Source: Siphonodentalium dalli (taxonomy: Eukaryota > Mollusca > Scaphopoda > Gadilida > Siphonodentaliidae). From it: a DNA stretch of 64,000 bases. Positions 47,646-57,544 of this stretch are shown here, one piece after another. The notes under the pieces are model-generated. The model was not told the DNA's origin. It saw nothing but the letters and a program-made list of their open reading frames with translations, and did not search any database. The position numbers were made by a program, and so were the translations under genes. Each line of letters starts with the position of its first letter. Position 1 is the stretch's first letter. The stretch is from the NCBI GenBank assembly GCA_032622095.1, contig CP136066.1:175521164-175585163 (forward strand), given 5' to 3'.

Positions 47646-48604
47646 ATTTCCTTACAGTATTTGCACATCTTTGTTCCCGAACAGATATGTTTTTTCTCCT
47701 TTCGTGTGACGTTTTCAACACCGCATGTCTGGCATTTGTGTATCATATCACAAATAGTTTGGTCTTGGTTTGGTGATTTTTTCAAATGATTGTCGAGACA
47801 TCGGTTACTTCTAAAAGTCCTCTTACATTTGATGCAGTGTATCCATCGTTCAAATGGACATATCTGACCTTCGAAACACGTACACTTGTATGGACATAAA
47901 TGATCACCTCTGTGGCCCGAACCGACATCACAGTGTTCACAGTAATAAGCACACCAAAGGAATCCAGTGACAGTTGTGATCACATCGTAGTGGTTGTCAT
48001 TGAAATATAGATGGACAACTTTACTTTCTTTCCCAACTGGTGGTGGTTGAAAAAGAAAGCCTTAGTCAGCAAATTGATTATGTATTTTTATAACATACTC
48101 CTGATATAGTTGTTCCTGAATAATTTTGTATTCCTCAACCCCGCAACTGGTGTCGTGTGATATCCCTACTTTATCCAACAATGTCTTTGCAGCTTTCGGT
48201 TGTGGAGCTCTTGCTGGTCTCGTAATCCGTTTCCATCGTTGCTTCCATTCAGCAGTATCTTTTTTGTCAACATTACACATACCAACAATGACAGCCCTCG
48301 CAAAACACATGTTATCTTCTGCGTTCTGAATCAGAACAATACTTTTCTTTACTGTTTTCATTTGATTTTTTTCATTGAATGCTCCATGTAGTAACATATG
48401 TCTTGCGGTCCCTGCAGGCATGTGCGTGACAGTGATATCAAATGTCATCTGTCCGTCATGAATTTTGAATTTTTTGTTCGATTGTGCAACTTTTTCTATG
48501 TTGTCAAGCAATAATTCACCCGTCATGTCTTTTGCTTCAGACCACAGATGTCATATTCAACAGTAGGAAAAGAAAGAAACACAGAAAGAAGTAAAGGTAC
48601 CATT
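47646..48604 (-). pseudogene. Polinton DNA polymerase B, inverted middle segment
   Basis: This ~0.96 kb lies on the opposite strand to the rest of the gene. On the minus strand the first frame (48526-48062) encodes MTGELLLDNIEKVAQSNKKF... and IVLIQNAEDNMCFARAVIVG, and the second (47983-47642) carries NDNHYDVITTVTGFL, YYCEHCDVGSGHRGDH and several CxxC pairs (CIKCKRTFRSNRCLDNH, CQTCG), the zinc-rich linker of these polymerases. A frameshift separates the two near 48000-48060. In the intact family this segment sits between the pieces at 47363-47645 and 48605 onward, and both junctions fit if the segment is flipped. The inversion therefore happened inside the gene. Confidence 0.85.
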
Positions 48605-51090
48605 CATATTTTTTTATTTTGAATGTCACAAGATACTGGTGTTTATATACCCAATTGTTGCACAAATTGCTTGTGAAAATTGTGTATGTAAGCCCATTGA
48701 TGAAATATGCAATTCATGTGATTCTGTATTGTCAAATAGAAAATATGTTTTTAAAGGTGAAAATGTATTGGAAAGATTTTGTAAGTGGTTGTTTTACACC
48801 AACGACCATAACGGCACAACGTGTATTGCTCACAATGCAAGAGGCTACGATAGTCAGTTCATCTTACATTACTTGGTGAACAATGGAAATTGAAAACCTA
48901 TTGTTATTATGAATGGTAACAAAATACTGAGTTTTTACAATGTAATGGTGTTAGAGTAATCGATTCATTGAGTTTCATCCCAATGGCATTATCTAAATTT
49001 CCAAAAACATTCCAACTTGAAGAAATGGCTAAAGGTTATTTTCCACATTGGGCAAATACACAGGACTTTCAGAATTACGTAGGACCAAATCTAGACAAAA
49101 AATACTATAAACCTGAAATCATGTCTGAGGAAAATAGGGATTCATTTCTGAAATGGTACGAAGCTAGGGGTGAGGATATCTTTGATTTCCAAAAAGAAAT
49201 TCAAAAGTATTGTTAATCAGATGTAGACATTTTAAGACGTGGATGTGGCAAATTCAGACTATGTGCAAAGGAAACTGATCAAATAGATCCATTCCGGGAA
49301 GCAATAACACTAGCTCAAACCTGTAACCTTGCATGGAGAAAACATTCATTACCAGATATTTCTCTAGGTATAATTTCAGACGCTGGATATCCAATACATT
49401 GCTACAAAACAAAATATAAACATAAAACATGCTTTAAATGGTGGTGAAGTTAAAATAGACATACATGTTGTTGATGGTTATCATGCAGAATAAAACACAG
49501 TGTATGAAATGTATGGGTGCTTTTTTCATGGCTGTCCTATTTGCTGTCTATATAGAAACCGCCGAAACCCATACAGTAATATAACAATGCATGAATTGTA
49601 TGAAAAAACAATAAAAACTGAAACTGAAACCAAAAGCTTGGGATGCAAATTAATATGCATCTGGGAACATGACCTGGACAATAAATGTAAAGAAGACAAA
49701 AATTTAAAACAGCTATGGATCAATTCTATTTGCATGAAGACCCAATTAAACCAAGGGAAGCATTATTTGGTGGCAGGACTAATGCTCTAAAATTATATTA
49801 TGAAATAAAACCAAAATCTAAACAGGAAATAAAATATATTGATATATGCAGTTTGTATCCTAGTGTGAATACCTATAGGGAGTACCCTCTAGGCCATCCT
49901 ACAATTCTAAGTCAGGAACAAATAGGAAACATCAAATCTTACAAAGGACTCATTAAATGCAAAGTATTACTTCCAAATAAATTATACATTCCAGTGCTAC
50001 CGATCCACTGTAATAACAAAATGATATATACATTGTGTAAATCTTGTGCAGAAAATGAAAGTGAACAGCGTGCTTTAGTTGGAGTTTGGGCGCATTTAGA
50101 ATTATTCAAAGCAATATAATTGGGTTACCAAATTCTGGAAGTGTATCAAGTTTGGCATTGGACTGAGTGGTCGGACAAAGTATACAGGTATTACATTGAT
50201 AAATACATCAAAATTAAACAAGCAAGAGGATATAACAATTCTGTTAAAAGTGAAGACAAAGATAAATACATAAAAGATTATTATGTGGTTGAAGGTATAA
50301 AACTTGAAAAAGAAAAAATCGAAAAAAAACCCAGGACTCCGCCAGTGCGCAAAATTAATGATAAATTGGATATGGGAAAAAAATGCACAAAATAATATTC
50401 TTACTAAAACGGAATATACATCAGAACCATTCAGATATTTTGAACTACTAACTGATAACAATATCACCGTCAAATCAGTTTAAAATTTTGAACATGATAA
50501 ATTCATATTATTCAGATATGAAAATAAAACCGACATTATAGAACCACATCCATCTGCCAATGTAGTTGTCTTCGGTTTTGATATTTTCTTTTTCTGGATC
50601 GAAAATATACATGCAACTATCGATGTCGAAATACAACACCCTATCTTGGAGTTGTATACAGTTTAGAAAAACTCCAAGATAGGGTGTTGTATTTCGACAC
50701 CGATAGCTGTATGTATATTTTCGATCCAGAAAAAGAAAATATCAAAACCGAAGACAGCTACCTTGGTAAATGGACTCATGAACATCTGGATGCTAAAATC
50801 ATAAAATTTATGGATATCAGTACGTGGAAGATGGTGTCATAAAATCTGTATGTAAGGTCAATGGTATCACTCTGGATTATAAAACTAAATGGCAAGTAAA
50901 TATTCATTCAATGGTTGAATGTGTTAACGACCGGTCAAACTTTCAACATGTCATAAACTATCCATGCAGAATTAAACGCACAAAGAACCGAGAAGTAATT
51001 AGTGAAGAGTAAACAAAAACATTCCGATCTGTGTACACCAAACGACTTGCTGTGGGTGAATACAACACAATGCCGTATGCATGGAATTGA
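48605..51090 (+). pseudogene. Polinton DNA polymerase B, exonuclease and palm/thumb portion
   Basis: Starts at the Exo I-like FFYFEC (48606 onward; the expected catalytic Asp is Tyr). Exo II-like HNARGYDSQF is near 48827, MALSKFPKTFQLEEMAKGYF near 48985, and MYGCFFHGCPICC near 49510. Palm motif A DICSLYPSVN is at 49841-49870, with EYPLGHP after it, and the motif B region is degraded (50340-50395). Motif C YFDTDS is at 50690-50707. The gene ends with SVYTKRLAVGEYNTMPYAWN and TGA 51088-51090. Frame changes near 48900, 49220, 49490, 49710, 50400 and 50800, plus stops such as TAA 50117, show heavy decay. A ~92 bp inverted copy of the motif C region sits just upstream of it. Family role: protein-primed replication of linear DNA. 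Confidence 0.9.
50562..50761. repeat. Palindrome made from the polymerase motif C region
   Basis: Arms 50562-50653 and 50669-50761 are inverted copies (about 92 bp, roughly 95 percent identical) with a ~15-base loop. The right arm is the original coding sequence (contains YFDTDS); the left arm is its reverse complement and replaces the codons expected between PSANVVV and SLEKLQDR. This is a template-switch footprint. Confidence 0.9.
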
Positions 51091-51433
51091 TGTGTTACCA
51101 GCAGAGATGGTTTTGAAAATTTATAATAACTTGATCGAAATGTCAAAAATGGATCAAGAAATCAAACGAGAACTTAAACAATCTTGGTTTTTTAGGGAAA
51201 ATAAGATTATAATGCAGACATTGGTGAACGGTGGACAGAGCCGATTGAGATGTTTGATTGAGAGATCAGAATTTGAAACTGATTTCTTAACGGATATATT
51301 GGATCAACTGTTATCAGATTATTGGATATTTCATGGTGTTCCTAAAACAAAATTAGTTGAAATAACTTTGCTCGCTTTGCTGAATATCAAGACAGGATTC
51401 TCAAAGAAAAAACTTAGAAATTCGAAGAGATGA
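51077..51433 (+). CDS. Unknown 118-residue Polinton protein, possibly a death-fold
   Basis: An open frame begins MHGIDVLPAEMVLKIYNNL at 51077 and overlaps the polymerase stop by 14 bases, as is common in compact elements. The frame is also open upstream to 51002 but there it overlaps polymerase codons. It is all-helical by eye. Residues about 28-75 (ELKQSWFFRENKIIMQTLV, then RCLIERSEFETDFLTDILDQL) follow a pattern of hydrophobics seen in CARD/death-fold domains, but this is weak. The C-terminus is Lys-rich. I do not recognise a family with certainty. It is one of the few Polinton frames without an internal stop. Confidence 0.5.
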   Translation: MHGIDVLPAEMVLKIYNNLIEMSKMDQEIKRELKQSWFFRENKIIMQTLVNGGQSRLRCLIERSEFETDFLTDILDQLLSDYWIFHGVPKTKLVEITLLALLNIKTGFSKKKLRNSKR

Positions 51434-51675
51434 CAAGAATATATGGTTACATTATTCTCCGAGAACAATGTGCAATTTTTATTGTTGAAAAGTTATTTGA
51501 AGAAAAGGTGTCTTTGGATATATTATAAAAACCACTAGACCTATTTCAGACTTAGATAATGAACTCATTTGGACATTTGGAATAATCTGCAGTTATGGTG
51601 ATTCTTCATTAAAAATAAAAAAGGTTGATTCCGAACAATCCTGATCAGTCTTACATGATCTGTCTCAGGGTAAAG

Positions 51676-51920
51676 ATGGACGAATCATTGTTGTTCAAAC
51701 ATCCCTGTAACATTTTCATATCGGGACCAAGCGGTTGTGGTAAAACAGAATTTGTTAAGAATTAATCGAATATAAAGATGATTTGTTCAAACTTGTTTCA
51801 TACAAAGTCGTTTGGTGTTACAAAGAATGGCACAATACCTATAGTCAGATGCAAGAATTTCACAATATTCAATTTTTAAATGGAATACCGGATGATGACA
51901 ATGAACTTGTCGATGAGTAA
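51676..51920 (+). pseudogene. Polinton packaging ATPase (FtsK/HerA type), N-terminal part only
   Basis: ATG 51676 opens MDESLLFKHPCNIFISGPSG; the Walker A GPSGCGKTEF is at 51724-51753. TAA at 51763 and a +1 shift follow. The next frame gives EYKDDLFKLVSYKVVWCYKE and FLNGIPDDDNELVDE, matching the segment after Walker A in Polinton ATPases. Coding stops at TAA 51918-51920 and the Walker B and remaining C-terminal portion (usually over 100 residues) are missing, replaced by a short tandem repeat. Family role: DNA packaging into capsids. Confidence 0.85.
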
Positions 51921-52198
51921 ATTCTACAATTGCACAGCGAGCTAGTCCAGTTAGAGTAAATACTACAATTGCACAGCGGGCTACTCCAGATAGAGTAAAT
52001 TCTACTGGATTAAATTCTACATTTGCTAGATTTCAACCACTCAACGATAATGGTCCGCAACCAATTCAATCGGTTCAAGAAGCAGAACATTACCCGTTGG
52101 TTCAACGATACTAAAAAATTATGAATCTTTCAAAACCATCAAAATTAGCTTTGCTGGCATTTGATCGTAATTTTAATAAACGTAAAAGTAAAAAGTAA
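51914..52198 (+). pseudogene. Degraded coding region with a ~42-bp minisatellite
   Basis: The block GTAAAT(A/T)CTACAATTGCACAG recurs at about 51917 and 51957, with a shorter version near 51995, giving repeated residues VN(S/T)TIAQRA(S/T)P. The frame continues to FQPLND and ...HYPLVQRY then TAA near 52112. A 25-codon frame (52121-52198, MNLSKPSKLALLAFDRNF then a Lys-rich tail) follows. Neither is assigned to a family. They may be remnants of a small structural gene. Confidence 0.4.
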
Positions 52199-52234
52199 TT
52201 CAGTCATTTGACATTCAACTGTTGAAGAGTAAAG

Positions 52235-52618
52235 ATGGCGAAAAAAACTCCACTGATTAAAAAATATGGTAATTTTGCAATGGCTATGAATCGGGCACCA
52301 ACTCATTTTCGAAAAAAAATGATAAAAGATGCCCCAAAGAAAGTGATTGATTGCATGTCAGAATGCTGTCGAAATATTTTAAAAGGCAATGTAAAACTAA
52401 CAGAAGCTCAGAAGCGCAAACTTCGTCCGAGGTGTAGACATCTCAAGGAACATGCAAGCAAATCAACATCTTTGAAACGAAAAAAACTAATTTTAAACCA
52501 AAAAGGAGGATTTTTACCACTTCTTATGCTAGCACCATTGCTGGTAAAGAAGTCGCTTGAATACTTCGCGGTTAAACATGAAACAAATGGTCGCTGTTCC
52601 CTTCAAAATGTTGGATGA
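52235..52618 (+). CDS. Polinton small basic core-like protein (127 aa)
   Basis: Starts ATG 52235 (MAKKTPLIKKYGNFA). The central part ILKGNVKLTEAQKRKLRP and LKEHASKSTSLKRKKLILNQ is the conserved block of a small highly basic protein seen in many invertebrate Polintons. It is followed by KGGFLPLLMLAPLL, a hydrophobic tail after a QKGG-F sequence that resembles an adenain-type cleavage site. Probably a DNA-condensing virion core protein processed by the element's protease (inference). The last residues run over the next gene's start. No internal stop, though the C-terminus (HETNGRCSLQNVG) may have shifted frame. Confidence 0.65.
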   Translation: MAKKTPLIKKYGNFAMAMNRAPTHFRKKMIKDAPKKVIDCMSECCRNILKGNVKLTEAQKRKLRPRCRHLKEHASKSTSLKRKKLILNQKGGFLPLLMLAPLLVKKSLEYFAVKHETNGRCSLQNVG

Positions 52619-53294
52619 CATTAAAAAATTGAGAATAAGTCTAACTAATCCGAAATTACCACCTAATCCTGAAATTACAAATGTTTAAAAACTAAGCAGA
52701 GAATTGAATTCAGTTTCTGATCAAAATTTGTCAGAATCCGATAAGGTTCAATTATATGGTACAACTTTGCATAAATTGAAAACTTCTCAAAAATCAGTTA
52801 GAGCTATTTCAACCCCGAAAACAGAACTAACACTTAATCATCATAGGGATGTGCTAGAGAATATTCCGTTAAAGATGAGAAAAAAAGCTAAACAACTTTT
52901 ACAACTGATTTCAAAACATCCGCAAATGAAGTTTGATGAACATGGACAATTAACATATGGTGAAAAAGTTATTAGAGGATCAAATATTGTTGATCTCCTC
53001 AATGATATTGTACGACAAAGAAAAGGTTTCGAACCAACAGGTTGGGAAACATTTTTACTTAATGTACCTCAAGATTTTGTAGGGAACAGAAAATGTTGGA
53101 TTTGGATTAAAAAACATTTGAAAGATGATTCAGATGATGATTTTGAAACTCTGATACAAAGCATAAATCCAAAACGATTTGATTCTCATTGATTTACACC
53201 AGTGAAAGGTATAAAAGCAAGACATTCAAAAACTAAAATAGCAGATAGGTTGACACCTGGTCCAACGGGTATTAAAAACAGAAAAACACACTAG
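52578..53294 (+). pseudogene. Conserved Polinton protein of unknown function, two in-frame stops
   Basis: Begins at ATG 52578, overlapping the basic protein gene by 41 bases. One phase runs to TAG 53292-53294, broken only by TAA at 52686 and TGA at 53190. Diagnostic residues are KFDEHGQLTYGEKVIRGSNI, VDLLNDIVRQRKGFEPTGWE and LTPGPTGIKN. The family recurs next to the integrase in Polintons of invertebrates and has no assigned biochemical role. Two nonsense changes with the phase intact suggest fairly recent loss of constraint. Confidence 0.72.
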
Positions 53295-54366
53295 ATGAAG
53301 AGTTATATAAAATTTTCTATAATCCAAAGAAAGTTGGAAGTTATGGCGGTGTAAAGAAGCTTTTTGATGAAGCGAAAAGGCAAAATAAAAAAAACCCCTC
53401 ATAGATGTGAAGAAATGGTTGCAAGGCCAGTCGACATATACTTTACACAAACCAATAATTCGAAAATTCCAACGTAGAAAGACTGTTGTAGCTGGAATTG
53501 ATATTCAATGGCAGGAAGATTTAGCTGATCTTCAGAATTTGAAAAAAACATAATGATAATTACAGATATATGTTGTATGTGATAGACGTTTTTTTCCAAA
53601 TTTGCGTGGGTACTGCCAATCCACGATAAATCTTGACAAACTTTGATCGAATCATTCAGGAAATTTTTTGAAATCTTCAAAACGTAAACCAAAATCGTTT
53701 CAAGCTGATAAAGGCTCTGAATTCAAAAATGAAAAGTTTTTGAAATTTCTGTGATCAGAAAGAATTCATTTCTTCACAACTGAGAATCCAGAGACTAAAG
53801 CAAGTATTGTTGAGCGATTTCAAAGAACTTTAAAAACTCGTATGTGGACGTATTTCACACTCAATAAAACTTCAAGATATTTTGATGTTTTACAACCCCT
53901 AGTCGATTCTTACAACAATAGTTATCACCGTAGCATAAAATCTAAACCGTCGGAAGTTACTTTGAAAACTGAAGCTGAAATTTCCAAATATCTATATGGA
54001 ACAGGAATTAAAAAAGGAAAATCTACACTGAAAGTGGATGACTTGATTCATATCAACAAAACTAAAAGAACATTTGAAAAGGGTTATTTACCAATATGGA
54101 CTCGTGAAATTTTCAAAGTTGATAACATTTGTAAAACTAAACCAATCACATACAAAGTTTCTGATCTTGATGGTGAAGAGTTTGATGGATCATTCTACAA
54201 ACATGAAATCCAACATATAAAAGACAGTAAGGTGTATGAAATAGAATCAGTTATTGATAGAAGAATGAGGAGAGCGGGTGGTAAAATAGTAAAAGAAATT
54301 AGAGTTCATTGGCTTGGATACCCAAAAACGTTTGACAGTTGGATCGCAGCTTCAAATTTAGTATAA
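53285..54366 (+). pseudogene. Polinton integrase (DDE, chromodomain), N-terminal half frameshifted
   Basis: Starts with LDEELYKIFYNPKKVGSYGG (about 53290), continues through KWLQGQSTYTLHKP and a basic FQRRK, then the catalytic core: WQEDLADLQ (first Asp, ~53510), QADKGSEFKN (second Asp, ~53700) and SIVERFQRT (third acidic residue Glu, ~53812). Stops and phase shifts occur near 53400, 53550 and 53750. The last 174 codons (53842-54366) are intact. They cover YHRSIKSKPSEVTLKTE and a C-terminal chromodomain (YEIESVIDRRM, then HWLGYPKTFDSWIAASNL). Family role: insertion of linear element DNA, giving 6-bp target duplications. The chromodomain may guide insertion to chromatin. Confidence 0.9.
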
Positions 54367-54379
54367 AACAGAATTTATC

Positions 54380-54652
54380 ATGTCGCAAAATCATTCAGAT
54401 TCAATTAATTTCAATGAACCTTCACAATGTCAGTTATGTGGTGAAAAAGTTGCGAAGAACCAAGTCACCTACTTCACGCAGATAATCATTATTTATATCA
54501 TAATAATTACATCTATCGTACACATTAGTATCCAGAGCGCAAACAAAGAATTGTGGCTTATTCTTCTAAGTAGCTCTCTAGGTTATATTCTACCGACACC
54601 TGGACTGAAATTATTGAAAAATACTGAGAAAAAATTAATTAATTCCACATAA
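54380..54652 (+). CDS. Small Polinton protein with CxxC and a membrane segment (90 aa)
   Basis: ATG 54380, 13 bases after the integrase stop. MSQNHSDSINF is followed by QCQLCGEK (CxxC), then a hydrophobic stretch FTQIIIIYIIIITSIVHISI that could span a membrane, and ELWLILLSSSLGYILPTPGL, a conserved-looking end. Only one CxxC pair is present, so a full zinc ribbon is not formed. It is intact. Probably a minor structural or membrane protein (inference). Confidence 0.5.
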   Translation: MSQNHSDSINFNEPSQCQLCGEKVAKNQVTYFTQIIIIYIIIITSIVHISIQSANKELWLILLSSSLGYILPTPGLKLLKNTEKKLINST

Positions 54653-54672
54653 CTCTCATGAGTGATAGTTCA

Positions 54673-55483
54673 ATGTCACTTTACCCAGCCAACTCACAAT
54701 GTTGTTTCACAGTGAAATTACCAAAAACCATACATATATTGATAAAGAGCTTTGGGAAGTTGCAATGGTTGAACTAATTGTACCATCAGAAACATACAAC
54801 ATTATTGGAGATGCGTGCACAATAAAAATAAAAATTCTGTTCCAAGAAGTTTACAATACCTGCACAAGTTACCAATAGGTGATGTAGTATTTTCAAAACC
54901 AGAAAATGGTATAGAATTAAAAATACCAGAAAGAGCATATTCTGGTGCAGCACATTTGACAGATACAATTCAAGGTGTAATTGAGAGTACAGTAAGCAGA
55001 TTGATTCCAGAACTGAAATTCGAATTCAGATATTCCAAAGCACAACAACGAGTTAAAATTTCAACCAATAGTTATACCAAAGTAGGTCTTGTACTCCCCA
55101 GAGCTCTTTTGGATAAACTTGGTTACATAACAAAATCAGGCAGTGTTACATTTGCTACTCCTTCGATAACATTTCCATATGGAGTTGATTTAAATGCGGA
55201 GCATAATCAATTGTTTGTTTATTCTGACATTGCTGATAATACAATTGTTGGTGATGTTGAGGCACCGATATTACGAGTGACATCATTCGAGAGTAAAATA
55301 ATGCATGATGGTCAACATATTAAGCATGAATTCCAAAACTTACATTATGTACCAGTATCAAAGTCTAACTTTGACACCATAAATGTGTATATATCTGGTG
55401 ATACTGGCAAACCAATTCAGTTTGTTCGTGGAAAGTCTATGGTAAAGTTACATTTCCGACGCCGAAGTAATTTGTATTTATGA
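54673..55483 (+). pseudogene. Polinton penton-like minor capsid protein, 5' part frameshifted
   Basis: ATG 54673 starts MSLYPANSQCCFTVKLPK. Phase changes then occur near 54735 and 54835, with ELWEVAMVELIVPSETYNI readable between them. The last 222 codons (54815-55483) are open and carry YTKVGLVLPRALLDKLGY, NQLFVYSDIADN, GDVEAPILRVTSF and FDTINVYISGD then VKLHFRRRSN, the conserved C-terminal half of the Polinton penton/minor capsid protein. The stop TGA overlaps the next start as ATGA. Family role: single jelly-roll vertex protein. Confidence 0.82.
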
Positions 55484-55852
55484 TGATCCCCGTGTATAGA
55501 GGCGTACCTAGACAGTATGGAAATGGAATTGGTTCACTATTCAAATCTGCAATGAGAACAGTAGTACAGTTTCTAAAACCTATTGGTCAGATTGCTAAAC
55601 AACAAGTACTCAAGCATGGACTTGCTGCAGTCGATGATATCATTCATCATGGTAAAAGTCCGAAAGAAGTATTTTTGAAACAAGGTAAAGCAGCATTGAA
55701 ATCTTTTGGAAGGGAAACAATAAAGAAAATATCAACACCAAAATGCATAAATAGATCATCGCGGTCTTTGAAAAATCAGTCTTCTTGAAACGAGTTAGAA
55801 GTAAGTCCATTAAAACACCTGTAAAGAAATCTCTCGATATATTTGATTAATC
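55480..55852 (+). pseudogene. pVI/pX-like minor virion protein
   Basis: ATG 55480 overlaps the penton stop (ATGA). MIPVYRGVPRQYGNGIGSL then FKSAMRTVVQFLKPIGQIA and a Lys-rich region match the Gly-rich N-terminus and amphipathic helix of adenovirus pVI-like proteins in Polintons. The frame stops at 55786-55788, but a shift near 55770 gives FLKRVRSKSIKTPVKKSLDI to TAA 55850-55852, immediately before the capsid gene. The shifted ending fits the family better, so I infer one frameshift. Confidence 0.68.
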
Positions 55853-57100
55853 ATGATGATGCAAAATGGATCATGCGAATGCAGCAAGTCCGAGTTAGAT
55901 GCTTCTGATGTTCCACCAACAATGACAACGATGTTGGAATCCCAATGGATAGAACATCACCCGACTAGCTCTTTGAATAATTCCGCACCGATAGAATTTG
56001 TAATTCCGCCTCAAACAGAAAAATGGACAGATGGGAATCAATCCTATTTGTATCTGAAATTCAAAATCACAAAAGCAGATGGAACAAACTTGGTTGATGC
56101 TACTGATGAAATTGCGCCTATTAACTACTTTTTCCATAGCATGTTCAGTAGTATCGATATTTACCTAAATAACAAACTTGTAACGGCGAACGGAAATACA
56201 TATTCTTATCGAGCCTATATGGAAAATCTCTTGGCTTATTCTGGTGAATGTAAAGAAAATCAAATTGCCGCACTAGAAATGTGGTATCCAGATACCGCTA
56301 AACAGTTCACCGAAAACACTAAAGCTGATCATAATGATGGATTGAAATCTCGCCAAGCAATCATAGCAGGTAGTAAAACGATAGAATTGTGCGGTCGTTT
56401 ACACACTGATATATTTCTACGAGAGAAAATTATCTTTAATTGGTCAAAACGACGGAAAAAATGTGTTTGAAACGGCAGTTTTCAATGTTCGTACAATTAC
56501 GCTTATGCCAGTAGTAGCAAATAACTTGAACCAAACAATAATACAGAGAAATATGAAAATACTGATTAAAAGAGTTGAAGTGAAAACATTCACTATTGTG
56601 GAGGGCTTAGATAAAAAATTGAAGATCACCTTTTTCAAGGACAATTGCCAAAGAGACTTTTCATAGGCTTGGTATCAAACAAAGATATGAATGCGGTATT
56701 GAAACGACCCATTCCATTTCCAACAGTTCAATCTGAAAAAGCTTGAAGTTAGTCAGGACGGGCATACAATTCATAACCGACCATTTGAACCAAACTTTGC
56801 ATCAGAACAATGCCTAAGATCTTATTTATCCCTGTATCAGTCTTCGGGTATGTTTGGACAAAGCAAGTCCTTTTGTTTGAATCTCAAAAAATACACGAAT
56901 GGTTATTGTTTCTGGGGGTACGACATCACACCTGACCAAGGAGCAGAGGAAGGACATTTGCATCCTATAAAACCGGTAACATAAGATTAGAGCTTCAGTT
57001 TGCTGTAGCTCTAGTTTCTGTGATCAACGAGATAGTCTATGCTGAGTTCGATAATCAAATTGAAATCAACAGTTTGCGAGAAATAATAACAGATTATTAA
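55853..57100 (+). pseudogene. Polinton major capsid protein (double jelly-roll), frameshifted after codon ~195
   Basis: ATG 55853 (MMMQNGSCECSKSELDA) opens an intact 205-codon frame: PTSSLNNSAPIEFVIPPQTE, NYFFHSMFSSIDIYLNN, GNTYSYRAYMENLLAYSGE and CGRLHTDIFLREK, the first jelly roll. A shift near 56430 leads to FNVRTITLMPVVANNLNQTI and RVEVKTFTIVEGLDKKLK. Another, near 56640, leads to RLFIGLVSNKDMN-type residues, then PFEPNFASEQCLRSYLSLYQ and YCFWGYDITPDQGA. The last (near 56985) gives IVYAEFDNQIEIN and TAA 57098-57100. Family role: hexon-like capsid subunit. Four or more lesions. Confidence 0.88.
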
Positions 57101-57104
57101 AAGC

Positions 57105-57544
57105 ATGGATGGATTGCATTTGGAGGAAAAATTGAGACTGCAAGTTGGAGGACTCGATTTCATTCCATATTGTGTTCCTATCCTTGACAAAGTTCGGAAA
57201 ACATTTGAGAAATGTTTCGTTCATGAAATATAAAATTAAATTTCAAAAGTAGTGACACTCAATTGTGAAGGATGTAAATAGATCATCCAAGTCAGACACC
57301 ACATTTACTTTGTATTTGGACACCACCTATACAATGGGCAGATATGTTCATTGATATAGCACTACTTAAATTGAACATTTACTGAGCTATGGAACAATGG
57401 TATCCAGAAATAGAATCATTTACACCACAAGAGAAAGTTGAGGCATTCAAACTTTGGAAAGATATAAAGGAAGTTGTTCATGCAAACTGTAACCAATTTA
57501 ATTCGGTTTTTGTTGACATGTGGTGTGAAAAAGTAAAAATATGA
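57105..57544 (+). pseudogene. Degraded gene(s) between capsid and protease
   Basis: ATG 57105 starts a 42-codon frame (MDGLHLEEKLRLQVGGLD, then FIPYCVPILDKVRKTFEKC). After poorly readable sequence with several stops, a frame from 57389 to 57544 reads MEQWYPEIESFTPQEKVEAF, then KLWKDIKEVVHANCNQF and WCEKVKI. Its stop overlaps the protease start as ATGA. The same phase is readable upstream of 57389 (WADMFIDIALLKLNIY) beyond a TGA at 57383. I cannot assign a family. Confidence 0.4.
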
